NCBI GenBank assembly: GCA_016790515.1
Contig: JAEUOY010000064.1
Location: forward strand, 1-64,000
Direction of reading: 5' to 3'
Source: Burkholderiaceae bacterium
GTDB lineage: Bacteria > Pseudomonadota > Gammaproteobacteria > Burkholderiales > Burkholderiaceae_C
Length of the DNA stretch: 64,000 nt
The notes beneath the pieces are model-generated. The model was given only the letters and a program-made list of their open reading frames with translations, did not search any database and was not told the DNA's origin. The first letter of the stretch is position 1, and every line of letters begins with the position of its first letter. Below, piece by piece: positions 20,148 through 30,200 of this stretch. The translations under genes were made by a program, and so were the position numbers.

Positions 20148-20563
20148 CGCGGCGCTCCCGCATCGGTGAGGGCGTCGCCGTACACCATGCGCGCGATGCC
20201 GGCCCAGCCCGCCGCCGCCTCGCACATGCGGCAGGGCCGCGAGGTCGACACCAGCACGCAGCCCGACAGGTCGCGCGTGCGCAGCCGCCGTGCGGCGTCG
20301 CGGATCGCCTCCATCTCGGCATGCGCGGTCGGGTCTTCGGTGGTGACCACCCGGCTCGGCGCCGCGCCGACGACGCGGTCGCCTTGCAGCACCACGGCGC
20401 CATAGGGCTGATCGCCGCCGCGCAGGGCTTCGTCGCGCAGGGTCTCGGCGCGGCGCATCGCCTGCTGCAAGGCGTTGCCCTGCGCCGTGGCGCCAGCGCC
20501 GAGCAGCGGCAAGCCGGCGATCAGGCAATCGCGGCGCGACGGGCCGGCGTGGCGGGGCGGCAT
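20144..20563 (-). CDS. Cytidine/deoxycytidylate deaminase-fold enzyme with Tat-like signal
   Basis: 139 residues. The zinc-deaminase core is clear: THAEME (His81, Glu83) and RPCRMC (Cys111, Cys114). Upstream lies a twin-arginine-like export signal, SRRDCLIAGLPLLGAGATAQ, so the enzyme is probably folded in the cytoplasm and exported. The ATG giving MPPRHAG is chosen; the longer frame adds 26 unconserved residues. The base or nucleoside substrate (guanine, cytosine or adenosine-like) is not determinable. Heads an overlapping operon with ankyrin and RCC1-like genes. Confidence 0.8.
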   Translation of the reverse strand: MPPRHAGPSRRDCLIAGLPLLGAGATAQGNALQQAMRRAETLRDEALRGGDQPYGAVVLQGDRVVGAAPSRVVTTEDPTAHAEMEAIRDAARRLRTRDLSGCVLVSTSRPCRMCEAAAGWAGIARMVYGDALTDAGAPR

Positions 20564-20630
20564 GCGCCGATTGTGAGGCCCGCATCGGCCGGCGCGGCGG
20601 CCGGGCAGATCCGATCTGGGCCGCTCGGCG

Positions 20631-20912
20631 TCAGCCGCCACCGGCCTCGTACAAGGACAGGGTGACCCCGGCGCGGGCGAGGAACTCGCGCAGGTGCATC
20701 AGGCCCTGCTTGTCGAGCTCGTTGTTGTGGTGGTGCGGACGGTGAAGCACGGCCTCGATGCGATCCTTGGTGACCCTGATCCGTGCGCCCGACAACGGCT
20801 CGACTCCGGCGCCGACATGGTGCAGCAGCGACTCGACGTCGCGCCAGTGGATGTTGTGGCTCGGCGGATCCTGAAAGATCAGCCGCAGCGTCTTGGCATG
20901 GTGACTGCTCAT
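20631..20912 (-). CDS. HicA-like small protein (orphan)
   Basis: 93 residues with the small double-stranded-RNA-binding-like pattern of HicA toxins (WRDVESLLHHVGA, GARIRVTKDRIEAVLHRPH, KQGLMHLREFLARAGV). The usual HicA glycine-serine-histidine segment is degenerate and no HicB antitoxin gene is adjacent on either side. Such solitary HicA-like genes are common in proteobacteria and may not be toxins. Separated from the deaminase gene by 67 bp. Confidence 0.65.
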   Translation of the reverse strand: MSSHHAKTLRLIFQDPPSHNIHWRDVESLLHHVGAGVEPLSGARIRVTKDRIEAVLHRPHHHNNELDKQGLMHLREFLARAGVTLSLYEAGGG

Positions 20913-21068
20913 CGTGGCGCCTCGCTCCGTTGGGTGAAGCGTCAGCCTAGCAGCCCGCGGGTGCGCGGTACCCGCGCTGCATCAATGCCGGGCCGCTGCG
21001 CCTTGCCGATCGCACAGCGCGCCGGCGCCGCCGCTGGCCGCGCACCCGCGTTGGCCGGCCGCCGGAGC

Positions 21069-21320
<252 letters not shown>

Positions 21321-21364
21321 TCATCGGCAGTGGCGAGGCCTTCAGTCTGGCCGCCGGACCGCAT

Positions 21365-21394
21365 CAGGTCGATGACCTGCCAGGTCATGACCTG
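21365..21394. promoter_or_regulatory. Two tandem dyad symmetries upstream of the c-subunit gene
   Basis: CAGGTC-GAT-GACCTG (21365-21379) is followed one base later by CAGGTC-AT-GACCTG (21381-21394). Both are perfect 6-bp inverted repeats of the same half-site. They lie 54-83 bp upstream of the c-subunit ATG and just downstream of the LysR stop. No T-run follows, so an operator for a dimeric regulator is more likely than a terminator. Confidence 0.5.
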
Positions 21395-21428
21395 GCTGCG
21401 CAGGCCATCGCGGCTCGCGAGACCTCGC

Positions 21429-22301
21429 TCAGGGCAGCACCAGACCGCGCCGAACGTGGTCGAAGAAGGCCTTGACGCGGCGCAGGTGGCGCATGTCCGG
21501 GTGGGTCAGCAGCCAGCAGTCGACCTCGACCTCGGGCAGCGGGCCGCTCAGGTCGACGAGCCCGTCCTGCCCGGCCATCAGGAAGTAGGGCGCGACGCCG
21601 ATCGCCAGGCCCGAGCGCACCGCGTGCACGACCGACAGCATGCCGTCGCAGCGGATGCGCGGCTCGACCGCGGGATAGCGCCGCTCGCGCCAGCGCCGCG
21701 AGGGGTAGACGGCGAGCGCCGGATCGGCGTCGGGCACTGCCCAGTCCATCGCTGCCGGGTCCGTGCCCGGGGCCTGCTGGGCCAGATAGTCGCGGCTCGC
21801 CCAAAGCGCCGAGCGGATCGTGCCCAGGCGCACGCCGACCAGGTGCTCGGGCGGCCGCGGCGTGCCGCGCAGCGCGACGTCGGCCTCGCGGCGATCGAGC
21901 CGCGCCAGCAGGTTGGACGCCAGCAGTTCGAGCCCGAGCTGCGGGTGCGCGGCGCGAAACGCCGGCAGCAGCGGCATCAGCAGCCCGGCGAGCATCACGT
22001 CGTTGCTGGTGATGCGCAGCGTGCCGGTGAGCGCGGCGCGCGCGCCCAGCACGCGCTCGCGCGCGGTCAGCAGCGCCGCCTCGACCGCCTCGGCGTCGGC
22101 CGCCAGCGCCTGCGCCAGCTCGCTCGGCGCCATGCCGCGGCGGCTGCGGTCGAACAGCGGCTCGCCGAGCGCACGCTCGAGCCGCTTGACTGCACGGTAG
22201 ACCGACGAGGTGTCCAGGCCCAGCCGCCGCCCCGCCTCGGCGAGCGTGCCGCCGCGCACGACGGCGAGCACCAGTTCCAGTTCCTTCGCGCCGAGTTCCA
22301 T
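21429..22301 (-). CDS. LysR-family transcriptional regulator
   Basis: 290 residues with an N-terminal winged helix-turn-helix (about 5-63, GTLAEAGRRLGLDTSSVYRAVKRLERALGEPLF) and a two-lobed effector domain (about 90-285, ALTGTLRITSND onwards). It is divergent from the alpha/beta hydrolase gene with 92 bp between the starts, the usual arrangement for a LysR regulator and its target. Effector unknown. Confidence 0.92.
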   Translation of the reverse strand: MELGAKELELVLAVVRGGTLAEAGRRLGLDTSSVYRAVKRLERALGEPLFDRSRRGMAPSELAQALAADAEAVEAALLTARERVLGARAALTGTLRITSNDVMLAGLLMPLLPAFRAAHPQLGLELLASNLLARLDRREADVALRGTPRPPEHLVGVRLGTIRSALWASRDYLAQQAPGTDPAAMDWAVPDADPALAVYPSRRWRERRYPAVEPRIRCDGMLSVVHAVRSGLAIGVAPYFLMAGQDGLVDLSGPLPEVEVDCWLLTHPDMRHLRRVKAFFDHVRRGLVLP

Positions 22302-22393
22302 GGGCGTTGCTGCAGTGTCCGGCTTCGTGGCCGCCTATTTTCGCGGCTGGCCCGGCTGGCGATAGTCGCAGCCACACCATCCGGAGACCACCG

Positions 22394-23248
22394 ATGAACC
22401 CCACTGCCGACGCCACCGCCGCCCCGACTGCCGTCCCCACCGCCGCCCCGACTGCCGTCCCCACCGCCGACGCCACCGCCGACCGCCTTGCGCAGGCCTT
22501 CCTGACCCCGCGCCGCGGCGCCGGCGGCACGCCGCCGATCGTGTTGCCGCAGTCGCGGCGCCGCCGCTGGCCGACCTCGCAGGGCGCCGTCGCCGCGGTC
22601 GACGCCGGCGCCGGCCCGATCGCGCTGCTGGTGCACGGCTGGGAAGGCGCGGCCGCCGATCTTCAGCCGATTGCGCAGCGGCTGCTCGCCGAAGGGCTGC
22701 GCGTCGTCGCGATCGACCTGCCCGCGCACGGCGAGTCCGACGGGCTGCAGACCTCGATCCCGGCGTCGGCCCGGGCGCTGCTGGCGCTGCAGCGCCAGCT
22801 CGGCAGCCTGGCGCTGGTGGTCGCGCATTCGGTCGGCGCCGCGGTCGCCGTCGAGGCGATGGCGCTCGGCCTGGACGTGCAGCGCGCGGTGCTGCTCGCT
22901 GCCCCGGCGCATTACCTCGATTACGCACGCGGCTTCGCGCGCCAGGCCGGCCTGGACGCCCGGCAGACCGAGGCCCTGGTCGAGGCGCTGCAGCGCCTGG
23001 GCGTGGACGTGCGCGATGTCTCGATGCCGGCGCGCGCCCGGCTGCTGCGCCAGCCTGCGCTCTTCGTCCACGCCGAGGACGACCGCATCGTGCCGATCGC
23101 CGATGCGGTCGAGTCGAGCACCGCCTGGCCCGGCGCGACCCTGCGGCGCGTGGCCGGCCTCGGCCACCGGCGCCTGCTCGCCGACCCGGCGGTGCTCGAC
23201 GCCGTCGCCGCCTTCGCCCGCCCGGTGGCCGAGGCGGCGACGGCCTGA
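22394..23248 (+). CDS. Alpha/beta-fold hydrolase
   Basis: 284 residues. Catalytic elements are visible: oxyanion LLVHGWEG, nucleophile elbow AHSVGA (Ser), acid in HAEDDRIVP (Asp) and the C-terminal His in GLGHRRLL. The start MNPTADAT is preferred because the longer frame has 29 extra unconserved codons. The N-terminus is Ala/Pro/Thr-rich because of a 24-bp tandem repeat. Divergent from the LysR gene and probably its target. Substrate unknown. Confidence 0.88.
   Translation: MNPTADATAAPTAVPTAAPTAVPTADATADRLAQAFLTPRRGAGGTPPIVLPQSRRRRWPTSQGAVAAVDAGAGPIALLVHGWEGAAADLQPIAQRLLAEGLRVVAIDLPAHGESDGLQTSIPASARALLALQRQLGSLALVVAHSVGAAVAVEAMALGLDVQRAVLLAAPAHYLDYARGFARQAGLDARQTEALVEALQRLGVDVRDVSMPARARLLRQPALFVHAEDDRIVPIADAVESSTAWPGATLRRVAGLGHRRLLADPAVLDAVAAFARPVAEAATA
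22415..22462 (+). repeat. 24-bp tandem repeat, two perfect copies, inside the hydrolase gene
   Basis: Two adjacent identical 24-bp units (22415-22438, 22439-22462) with a partial third copy after them. They encode repeats of APTAVPTA near the N-terminus and keep the frame, so copy-number change would only lengthen the linker. Confidence 0.85.
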
Positions 23249-23362
23249 CCCCGGCCGCCGAGCTGCCGGCGCGGCGCCGGCCCGGCAACGCCGCGCCCTA
23301 CACTGCGCGGGCGGTTGCCCCGGTTCTCGGCCCCGAGCGCCGCGGCACCGGGAGGGACTGGC

Positions 23363-23827
23363 TTGAAGCTCGACGCGCTGCTCGGCAGCGCCCTGGTGGC
23401 GCTGCAACTCGGCCTGATGGCGGTGATCGCCGGGCTGGCCGCGCCGTTCTTCCTGCAGCGGCAGGCGCCGCTGTTCGCCTGGGCCATCGGCCTGGGCGCC
23501 GCCGCGCTGGGCCTGTGGGCGCTGTCGGCCAACCGGCCGGGCAACTTCAACATCCGGCCGCTGCCCAAGGCCGGTGGCCGGCTGGTGCAGGCCGGGCCTT
23601 ACCGCTGGATCCGCCACCCGATGTACACGTCGATCCTGCTCGCCGCGCTGGCCGGCCTGTACGGCGTCGACCTGCCGCACCGGCCGGCAGTGGGCACGGC
23701 CTTCTTCGCGCTGGCCGCGGTGCTGTGGTTCAAGGCCGGGATCGAGGAGCGCTGGATGGCCGCGCAGCACCCGGCCTATGCCGACTATGTCCGGACCACC
23801 CGGCGCTTCGTGCCCTGGCTGCTCTGA
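23363..23827 (+). CDS. Isoprenylcysteine carboxyl methyltransferase-like membrane methyltransferase
   Basis: About 154 residues with four hydrophobic segments and the ICMT/PEMT signature: GPYRWIRHPMYTSIL in the middle and an ERWM...HPAYADYVRTTRRFVPWL end, where the cofactor SAM binds. The start is set at a TTG preceded by GGAGGG at a good distance; an upstream TTG in frame lacks such a site. The real substrate in bacteria is not a prenylated protein and is unknown. DUF2164 follows 30 bp downstream. Confidence 0.82.
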   Translation: MKLDALLGSALVALQLGLMAVIAGLAAPFFLQRQAPLFAWAIGLGAAALGLWALSANRPGNFNIRPLPKAGGRLVQAGPYRWIRHPMYTSILLAALAGLYGVDLPHRPAVGTAFFALAAVLWFKAGIEERWMAAQHPAYADYVRTTRRFVPWLL

Positions 23828-23857
23828 CGACTACCCGACCGACGACGAGGAACGGCG

Positions 23858-24136
23858 ATGGCCATCGAACTGCCCAGAGAACTCAGAGCCCAGATGGTCG
23901 CCTCGATCGAGCGCTGGTTCGAGGACGAGCGCGGCGAGCGCATCGGCAACATCGCCGCCGGCGCGCTGCTCGGCTTCTTCATGGACGAGGTCGCGCCGAC
24001 GATCTACAACCGCGGCGTCGCCGACGCCCAGGAGCGCTTGCTGCAGCGCGTCACCGAGCTCGACATCGAGGTCCACGAGGACGAGTTCCAGTACTGGCGC
24101 AAGCGCGAGCCGCAGGCCAAGGCGCGCAAGCGCTGA
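23858..24136 (+). CDS. DUF2164 protein
   Basis: 92-residue soluble helical protein (MAIELPRELRAQMVASIERW ...) matching the small DUF2164 family. It contains a conserved IGNIAAGALLGFFMDEVAP stretch (about 28-46) and a charged, lysine-rich end. No function is known. Its stop lies 42 bp from the decayed last repeat of the CRISPR array, so it marks the edge of the locus. Confidence 0.85.
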   Translation: MAIELPRELRAQMVASIERWFEDERGERIGNIAAGALLGFFMDEVAPTIYNRGVADAQERLLQRVTELDIEVHEDEFQYWRKREPQAKARKR

Positions 24137-24178
24137 GCCGTCACGCGTGCAGGACGTTTCGGCCGGCCGATCGAGGAC

Positions 24179-24207
24179 GGTCCGTCCCCTCTAGCGCCAG
24201 GACGGCC
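24179..24207 (-). repeat. Degenerate terminal CRISPR repeat
   Basis: Matches the array repeat at about 22 of 29 positions with one inserted base (begins GGTCCGTCCCCTCT on the plus strand) and lies exactly one 33-nt spacer before the first good repeat at 24241. The hairpin pairing is lost. This is the oldest, trailer-end repeat, so the array is one unit longer than its intact repeats show. Confidence 0.75.
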
Positions 24208-24240
24208 TCCAGCCGCGGCAAGCTGATCCCGGTCTTTCGG

Positions 24241-27200
24241 GGTCCATCCCCGCTCGCGCGGGGCCGCCCGACTCCTCGAGCTGCTGCGACGCTGGGGCCC
24301 GGGTCCATCTCCGCTCGCGCGGGGCCGCCGTGCGCAAGCTGCGGGTGGACGAACTCGACGAGGGTCCATCCCCGCTCGCGCGGGGCCGCCCTTGCCGAAG
24401 GCAAGTCCGGTTGAGTGGCGGGGGGTCCATCCCCGCTCGCGCGGGGCCGCCGTACGACCTGTACCCGTGACGCCCAACGCCAGGGGTCCATCCCCGCTCG
24501 CGCGGGGCCGCCCACCACGACGGCAACCCGGCCACCGCATGGATGGGTCCATCCCCGCTCGCGCGGGGCCGCCGTGCGCGAGCTGGTCGAGAAACCGACG
24601 CAGTGGGGTCCATCCCCGCTCGCGCGGGGCCGCCGCATGCACCTGATCGGCAAACGTCAGCAGAACGGGTCCATCCCCGCTCGCGCGGGGCCGCCGTCCA
24701 GGTGCTGCCGGCCACGGACACGGGGGTGGGTCCATCCCCGCTCGCGCGGGGCCGCCACGAACACGCCCATTTTCGTGTTCCTTCAGTCGGGTCCATCCCC
24801 GCTCGCGCGGGGCCGCCCCACCGATGCCGTCGGTGACGCCGAGACGGCGGGGTCCATCCCCGCTCGCGCGGGGCCGCCTCCAACAGGCCGACCGCTTCAA
24901 GGGTATCGACGGGTCCATCCCCGCTCGCGCGGGGCCGCCGTGGAAGAACTGACCGTCGGCGGCGGCGTGGAGGGTCCATCCCCGCTCGCGCGGGGCCGCC
25001 TACGGGATCGGGGGCCTTAGCCATGCGTGGCGGGGTCCATCCCCGCTCGCGCGGGGCCGCCGACGCCGCCAGCGACGCGGCGCGCGAGCTGGGGGGTCCA
25101 TCCCCGCTCGCGCGGGGCCGCCATGCCTGCTCGGTGCGGCGGCTGTACTGGCGGGGGTCCATCCCCGCTCGCGCGGGGCCGCCCCGAGCTCGCCCCGGCG
25201 TACTGGCCTACGCAAGGGTCCATCCCCGCTCGCGCGGGGCCGCCGATGGCCCAGGGGGCGGTGATGATGTCCAGGAGGGTCCATCCCCGCTCGCGCGGGG
25301 CCGCCCTCACCTGCCCGAGCACGCCGATGCGAAGCTCGGGTCCATCCCCGCTCGCGCGGGGCCGCCACGGTGCTCGGCGACTGGACGGGCGGCGTCGTGG
25401 GTCCATCCCCGCTCGCGCGGGGCCGCCCACAGCGCCTGTTTGCGGCGCCGGTGCGCGGCGGGTCCATCCCCGCTCGCGCGGGGCCGCCCGATTGGTGATG
25501 TACGGGGACATGCCGGCCAGGGGTCCATCCCCGCTCGCGCGGGGCCGCCCCGGGGCGCAGCTGGCGGAACAGATGCAGCACGGGTCCATCCCCGCTCGCG
25601 CGGGGCCGCCTGCTTGGCGCTGGGGCGGCCGGGGCCGCTCAAAGGTCCATCCCCGCTCGCGCGGGGCCGCCTGCGCTCGAGGTCGGCGCAGCGCTCGCGC
25701 AGGGGGTCCATCCCCGCTCGCGCGGGGCCGCCGCGATTACCGGCCTTGCCAGACCGGTCGCCGCGGGTCCATCCCCGCTCGCGCGGGGCCGCCTGACGAG
25801 CCGCACGACCAGGCCGGACGGGTCCGGGTCCATCCCCGCTCGCGCGGGGCCGCTTCGGGCTTGGCCTTGCGCGGGAAGATGTTGTCGGGTCCATCCCCGC
25901 TCGCGCGGGGCCGCCGTCATGCGCGCAAAGCCGGCGCCGCCGTCGTAGGGTCCATCCCCGCTCGCGCGGGGCCGCCCGGCCATGGGCCAAGGTCGCCACG
26001 CACTATGGGGGTCCATCCCCGCTCGCGCGGGGCCGCCAATTGCGGAGACATGCGGTACTCGTGCGCTCGGGGTCCAACCCCGCTCGCGCGGGGCCGCCCG
26101 AAGGCAGGTTCATGATGGCTCTCCGGTATGGGGTCCATCCCCGCTCGCGCGGGGCCGCCGCCCGCCCAGCGAACAACCCGCCACCCGGCGGGGGTCCATC
26201 CCCGCTCGCGCGGGGCCGCCGCTTTGCACGCCGGGGCAGGTGAGTGCGATGTGGGTCCATCCCCGCTCGCGCGGGGCCGCCGCCACTCAACCGGACCCGC
26301 CTGCGGCTGGCCGGGGTCCATCCCCGCTCGCGCGGGGCCGCCTCGAAGTACCCATTCATCCGCATGTGGCGCGAGGGTCCATCCCCGCTCGCGCGGGGCC
26401 GCCGTGTGGTGTTCGGGCTGCGGCTCAGCTCGAACGGGTCCATCCCCGCTCGCGCGGGGCCGCCGCGCCAGCGCGACCTTCAAACCGCTCCACATCGGGT
26501 CCATCCCCGCTCGCGCGGGGCCGCCCGTCAGCGTGACCATCGCGCAGTAGGTCGGCAGGGTCCATCCCCGCTCGCGCGGGGCCGCCAAGCCCCGCCGCCG
26601 CCACCACATGCGCAGCAGGGGTCCATCCCCGCTCGCGCGGGGCCGCCGTGGAGGTGCCGCCGCTGATCTGGCTGAACATGGGTCCATCCCCGCTCGCGCG
26701 GGGCCGCCCCGGCAGCCGATCGGGCATCGGCACGCAGGGCGGGTCCATCCCCGCTCGCGCGGGGCCGCCCGTGGCACGGCCGCTGACGCCAAAGCCCCGG
26801 CGGGTCCATCCCCGCTCGCGCGGGGCCGCCGCCGAGCTGTGCAGCGACGACACGGCCGGGTTGGGTCCATCCCCGCTCGCGCGGGGCCGCCCAGGCATCG
26901 ATGCCGGCGCGGATCTCGGCCAGGGGTCCATCCCCGCTCGCGCGGGGCCGCCGCGCGTTGAATGCGTGGTATCGCACCTTGCCGGGGTCCATCCCCGCTC
27001 GCGCGGGGCCGCCTTGCCGAGGGTATCCAGCGCGCAGAGATAGGCGGGTCCATCCCCGCTCGCGCGGGGCCGCCCATTGCTGCCATGATGTACCCCTCGG
27101 TGAATCGGGTCCATCCCCGCTCGCGCGGGGCCGCCATCGCCCTGGGGGCCTGCTATGCGGCATTCCGGGGTCCATCCCCGCTCGCGCGGGGCCGCCATTT

Positions 27201-30200
27201 CGCGGTTCTTCTGGACCGCTGGAGACCTGGGTCCATCCCCGCTCGCGCGGGGCCGCCCAGTCCAGCGGACGCCGTACCGGCGCCGCTGACGGTCCATCCC
27301 CGCTCGCGCGGGGCCGCCCTGGTCGTCTACCGGCACGGTCTGCAGCCTGGGGGTCCATCCCCGCTCGCGCGGGGCCGCCCACCTCGGCCACCAGGTGCAG
27401 CTCGGCATCGGCGGTCCATCCCCGCTCGCGCGGGGCCGCCCAAACGCAACGCCGACCCCGGCACTCTGTGGAGGGTCCATCCCCGCTCGCGCGGGGCCGC
27501 CCGGCTGGGGGGCGGGCCCGATGTTCCGCCTCCGGGTCCATCCCCGCTCGCGCGGGGCCGCCGTTGCAGACCAGACGATGCATCCCGGCCGACAGGGTCC
27601 ATCCCCGCTCGCGCGGGGCCGCCTGTAGCGCCAAGCCCCCACCCCGCACCCGTAAAGGTCCATCCCCGCTCGCGCGGGGCCGCCCGACCATGAAATCGCC
27701 GGACGCGGCTTCGCGGGGGTCCATCCCCGCTCGCGCGGGGCCGCCGTCTCCGCAGCCGGGGTCATTCGCCGGCTGCAGGGTCCATCCCCGCTCGCGCGGG
27801 GCCGCCGGCTGGGAGTGGCATTGTCATTGTTGACTAATGGGTCCATCCCCGCTCGCGCGGGGCCGCCCGCTCCGGGGCGGGTTTCTCGGCGTGGGGAAAC
27901 GGTCCATCCCCGCTCGCGCGGAGCCGCCGACGATCCGCGCGCCGGGGTCGACCTGCCCGAGGGTCCATCCCCGCTCGCGCGGGGCCGCCCGTGAAGAGCA
28001 AGGACGCCAACGTCTCCCACGGGGTCCATCCCCGCTCGCGCGGGGCCGCCGGCTACTCGGCTCGGGCGCCGGTTACCAAAACGGGTCCATCCCCGCTCGC
28101 GCGGGGCCGCCGTCGACGTGCGCCAGTCCGAAGGCGACATCATGGGTCCATCCCCGCTCGCGCGGGGCCGCCGCCGATGGCGTTGTGACGCCCAACCCGG
28201 CGCCGGGTCCATCCCCGCTCGCGCGGGGCCGCCTCGTTGATCGGGCTCGGCGTCATCGCGGCCATGGGTCCATCCCCGCTCGCGCGGGGCCGCCTCCAAG
28301 CGCGTGGCCGACGTCGGCGGCACCACGGGTCCATCCCCGCTCGCGCGGGGCCGCCCAACACCACTACCGTGACGATTATCAACAACGAGGTCCATCCCCG
28401 CTCGCGCGGGGCCGCCCGAAGCGATTCTTTCATCGGCAGGCGGGCAGGCGGTCCATCCCCGCTCGCGCGGGGCCGCCCGTTGCGGATCACGCGGCCGCTC
28501 CCGTCACGACGGTCCATCCCCGCTCGCGCGGGGCCGCCTCGGGCACCTACTGGCCCGAGCCGGGGGACTGGGGTCCATCCCCGCTCGCGCGGGGCCGCCC
28601 CAGGCCGCAGCACGCGCCGGCTGGCAACCCGGGGTCCATCCCCGCTCGCGCGGGGCCGCCGACCAGGAAGAGTGCAACGCGCTCGCGCGGGAGGGTCCAT
28701 CCCCGCTCGCGCGGGGCCGCCGCCCTCGTCGCGCATGCTGAGGCGGTCGTCGAGGGTCCATCCCCGCTCGCGCGGGGCCGCCTGCTGCAGGCCGGCGATG
28801 ATGGCCGCGCTGGTGGGTCCATCCCCGCTCGCGCGGGGCCGCCGTCAGCGCGGCCAGGCGCGTCGACGCCCAGGTGGGTCCATCCCCGCTCGCGCGGGGC
28901 CGCCTGCGTCGGCGCCCCAGTCCTTGTCAGCGCGTGGGGTCCATCCCCGCTCGCGCGGGGCCGCCTGTCGTGGTGTCGTCTTCGCCGGTCATGGCCGGGG
29001 TCCATCCCCGCTCGCGCGGGGCCGCCCTGAGGCCCAGATAGGCCGCGTCGATCTGCGGGGGTCCATCCCCGCTCGCGCGGGGCCGCCGGGCTGCTGCCCG
29101 CGGACTGGTGGGAGACCGCGGGTCCATCCCCGCTCGCGCGGGGCCGCCTGTTACACCGCGGGGTGCGCGGTCGAATTCATGGGTCCATCCCCGCTCGCGC
29201 GGGGCCGCCCACCGCGGTCTCGGCGGCCAGGTAGGCGGCGAGGGTCCATCCCCGCTCGCGCGGGGCCGCCTCGGCCAAGTTGTCGATGACGGCTCCGACC
29301 CAGGGTCCATCCCCGCTCGCGCGGGGCCGCCAGCAGCGTGGTGTTGGCGTCGTCGCGGCTGCGGGGTCCATCCCCGCTCGCGCGGGGCCGCCATGCTGAC
29401 CACCGTGTCCCGCATGGCCTCGCGGGGTCCATCCCCGCTCGCGCGGGGCCGCCCATTCGCGCATCGCCGGCGACTGGCCCAGGAAGGGTCCATCCCCGCT
29501 CGCGCGGGGCCGCCACCATGCCGTATGACACTGGCGCGGGTGGGTACGGTCCATCCCCGCTCGCGCGGGGCCGCCGTGTCGGCGCGCTGCTGGATGGTGA
29601 TGCGGCGGGGTCCATCCCCGCTCGCGCGGGGCCGCCTAGACCGGCTGGCACAGCGCCACGGTGATCCAGGGTCCATCCCCGCTCGCGCGGGGCCGCCGCC
29701 GAGTTCGTCAGCCTGGACGCCTACACCGCGGGTCCATCCCCGCTCGCGCGGGGCCGCCTGCAGACGCAGCGCCTTGGGCGTGTGGCGGTAGGGTCCATCC
29801 CCGCTCGCGCGGGGCCGCCGGCTCGGCGACCAGCCGTTCGAGGGTGGTCTGGGGTCCATCCCCGCTCGCGCGGGGCCGCCCAGTCGACGCCTCGGCTGAA
29901 CTCCGCCAGTGCGGGTCCATCCCCGCTCGCGCGGGGCCGCCTTTCACGGCCCGCGGGCCGATCAGCCGATCATGGGTCCATCCCCGCTCGCGCGGGGCCG
30001 CCTGTGACAAGAGCAAGCCGACGTGCATCGCGAAGGGTCCATCCCCGCTCGCGCGGGGCCGCCCAGACGTGGTGAAGCTGGCGCTGGCTGGCGGACGGTC
30101 CATCCCCGCTCGCGCGGGGCCGCCCCGCCCTGCCGTCACGATAGCCCCCCCCCCGAAGGTCCATCCCCGCTCGCGCGGGGCCGCCGCAAGGACGAGGCGG

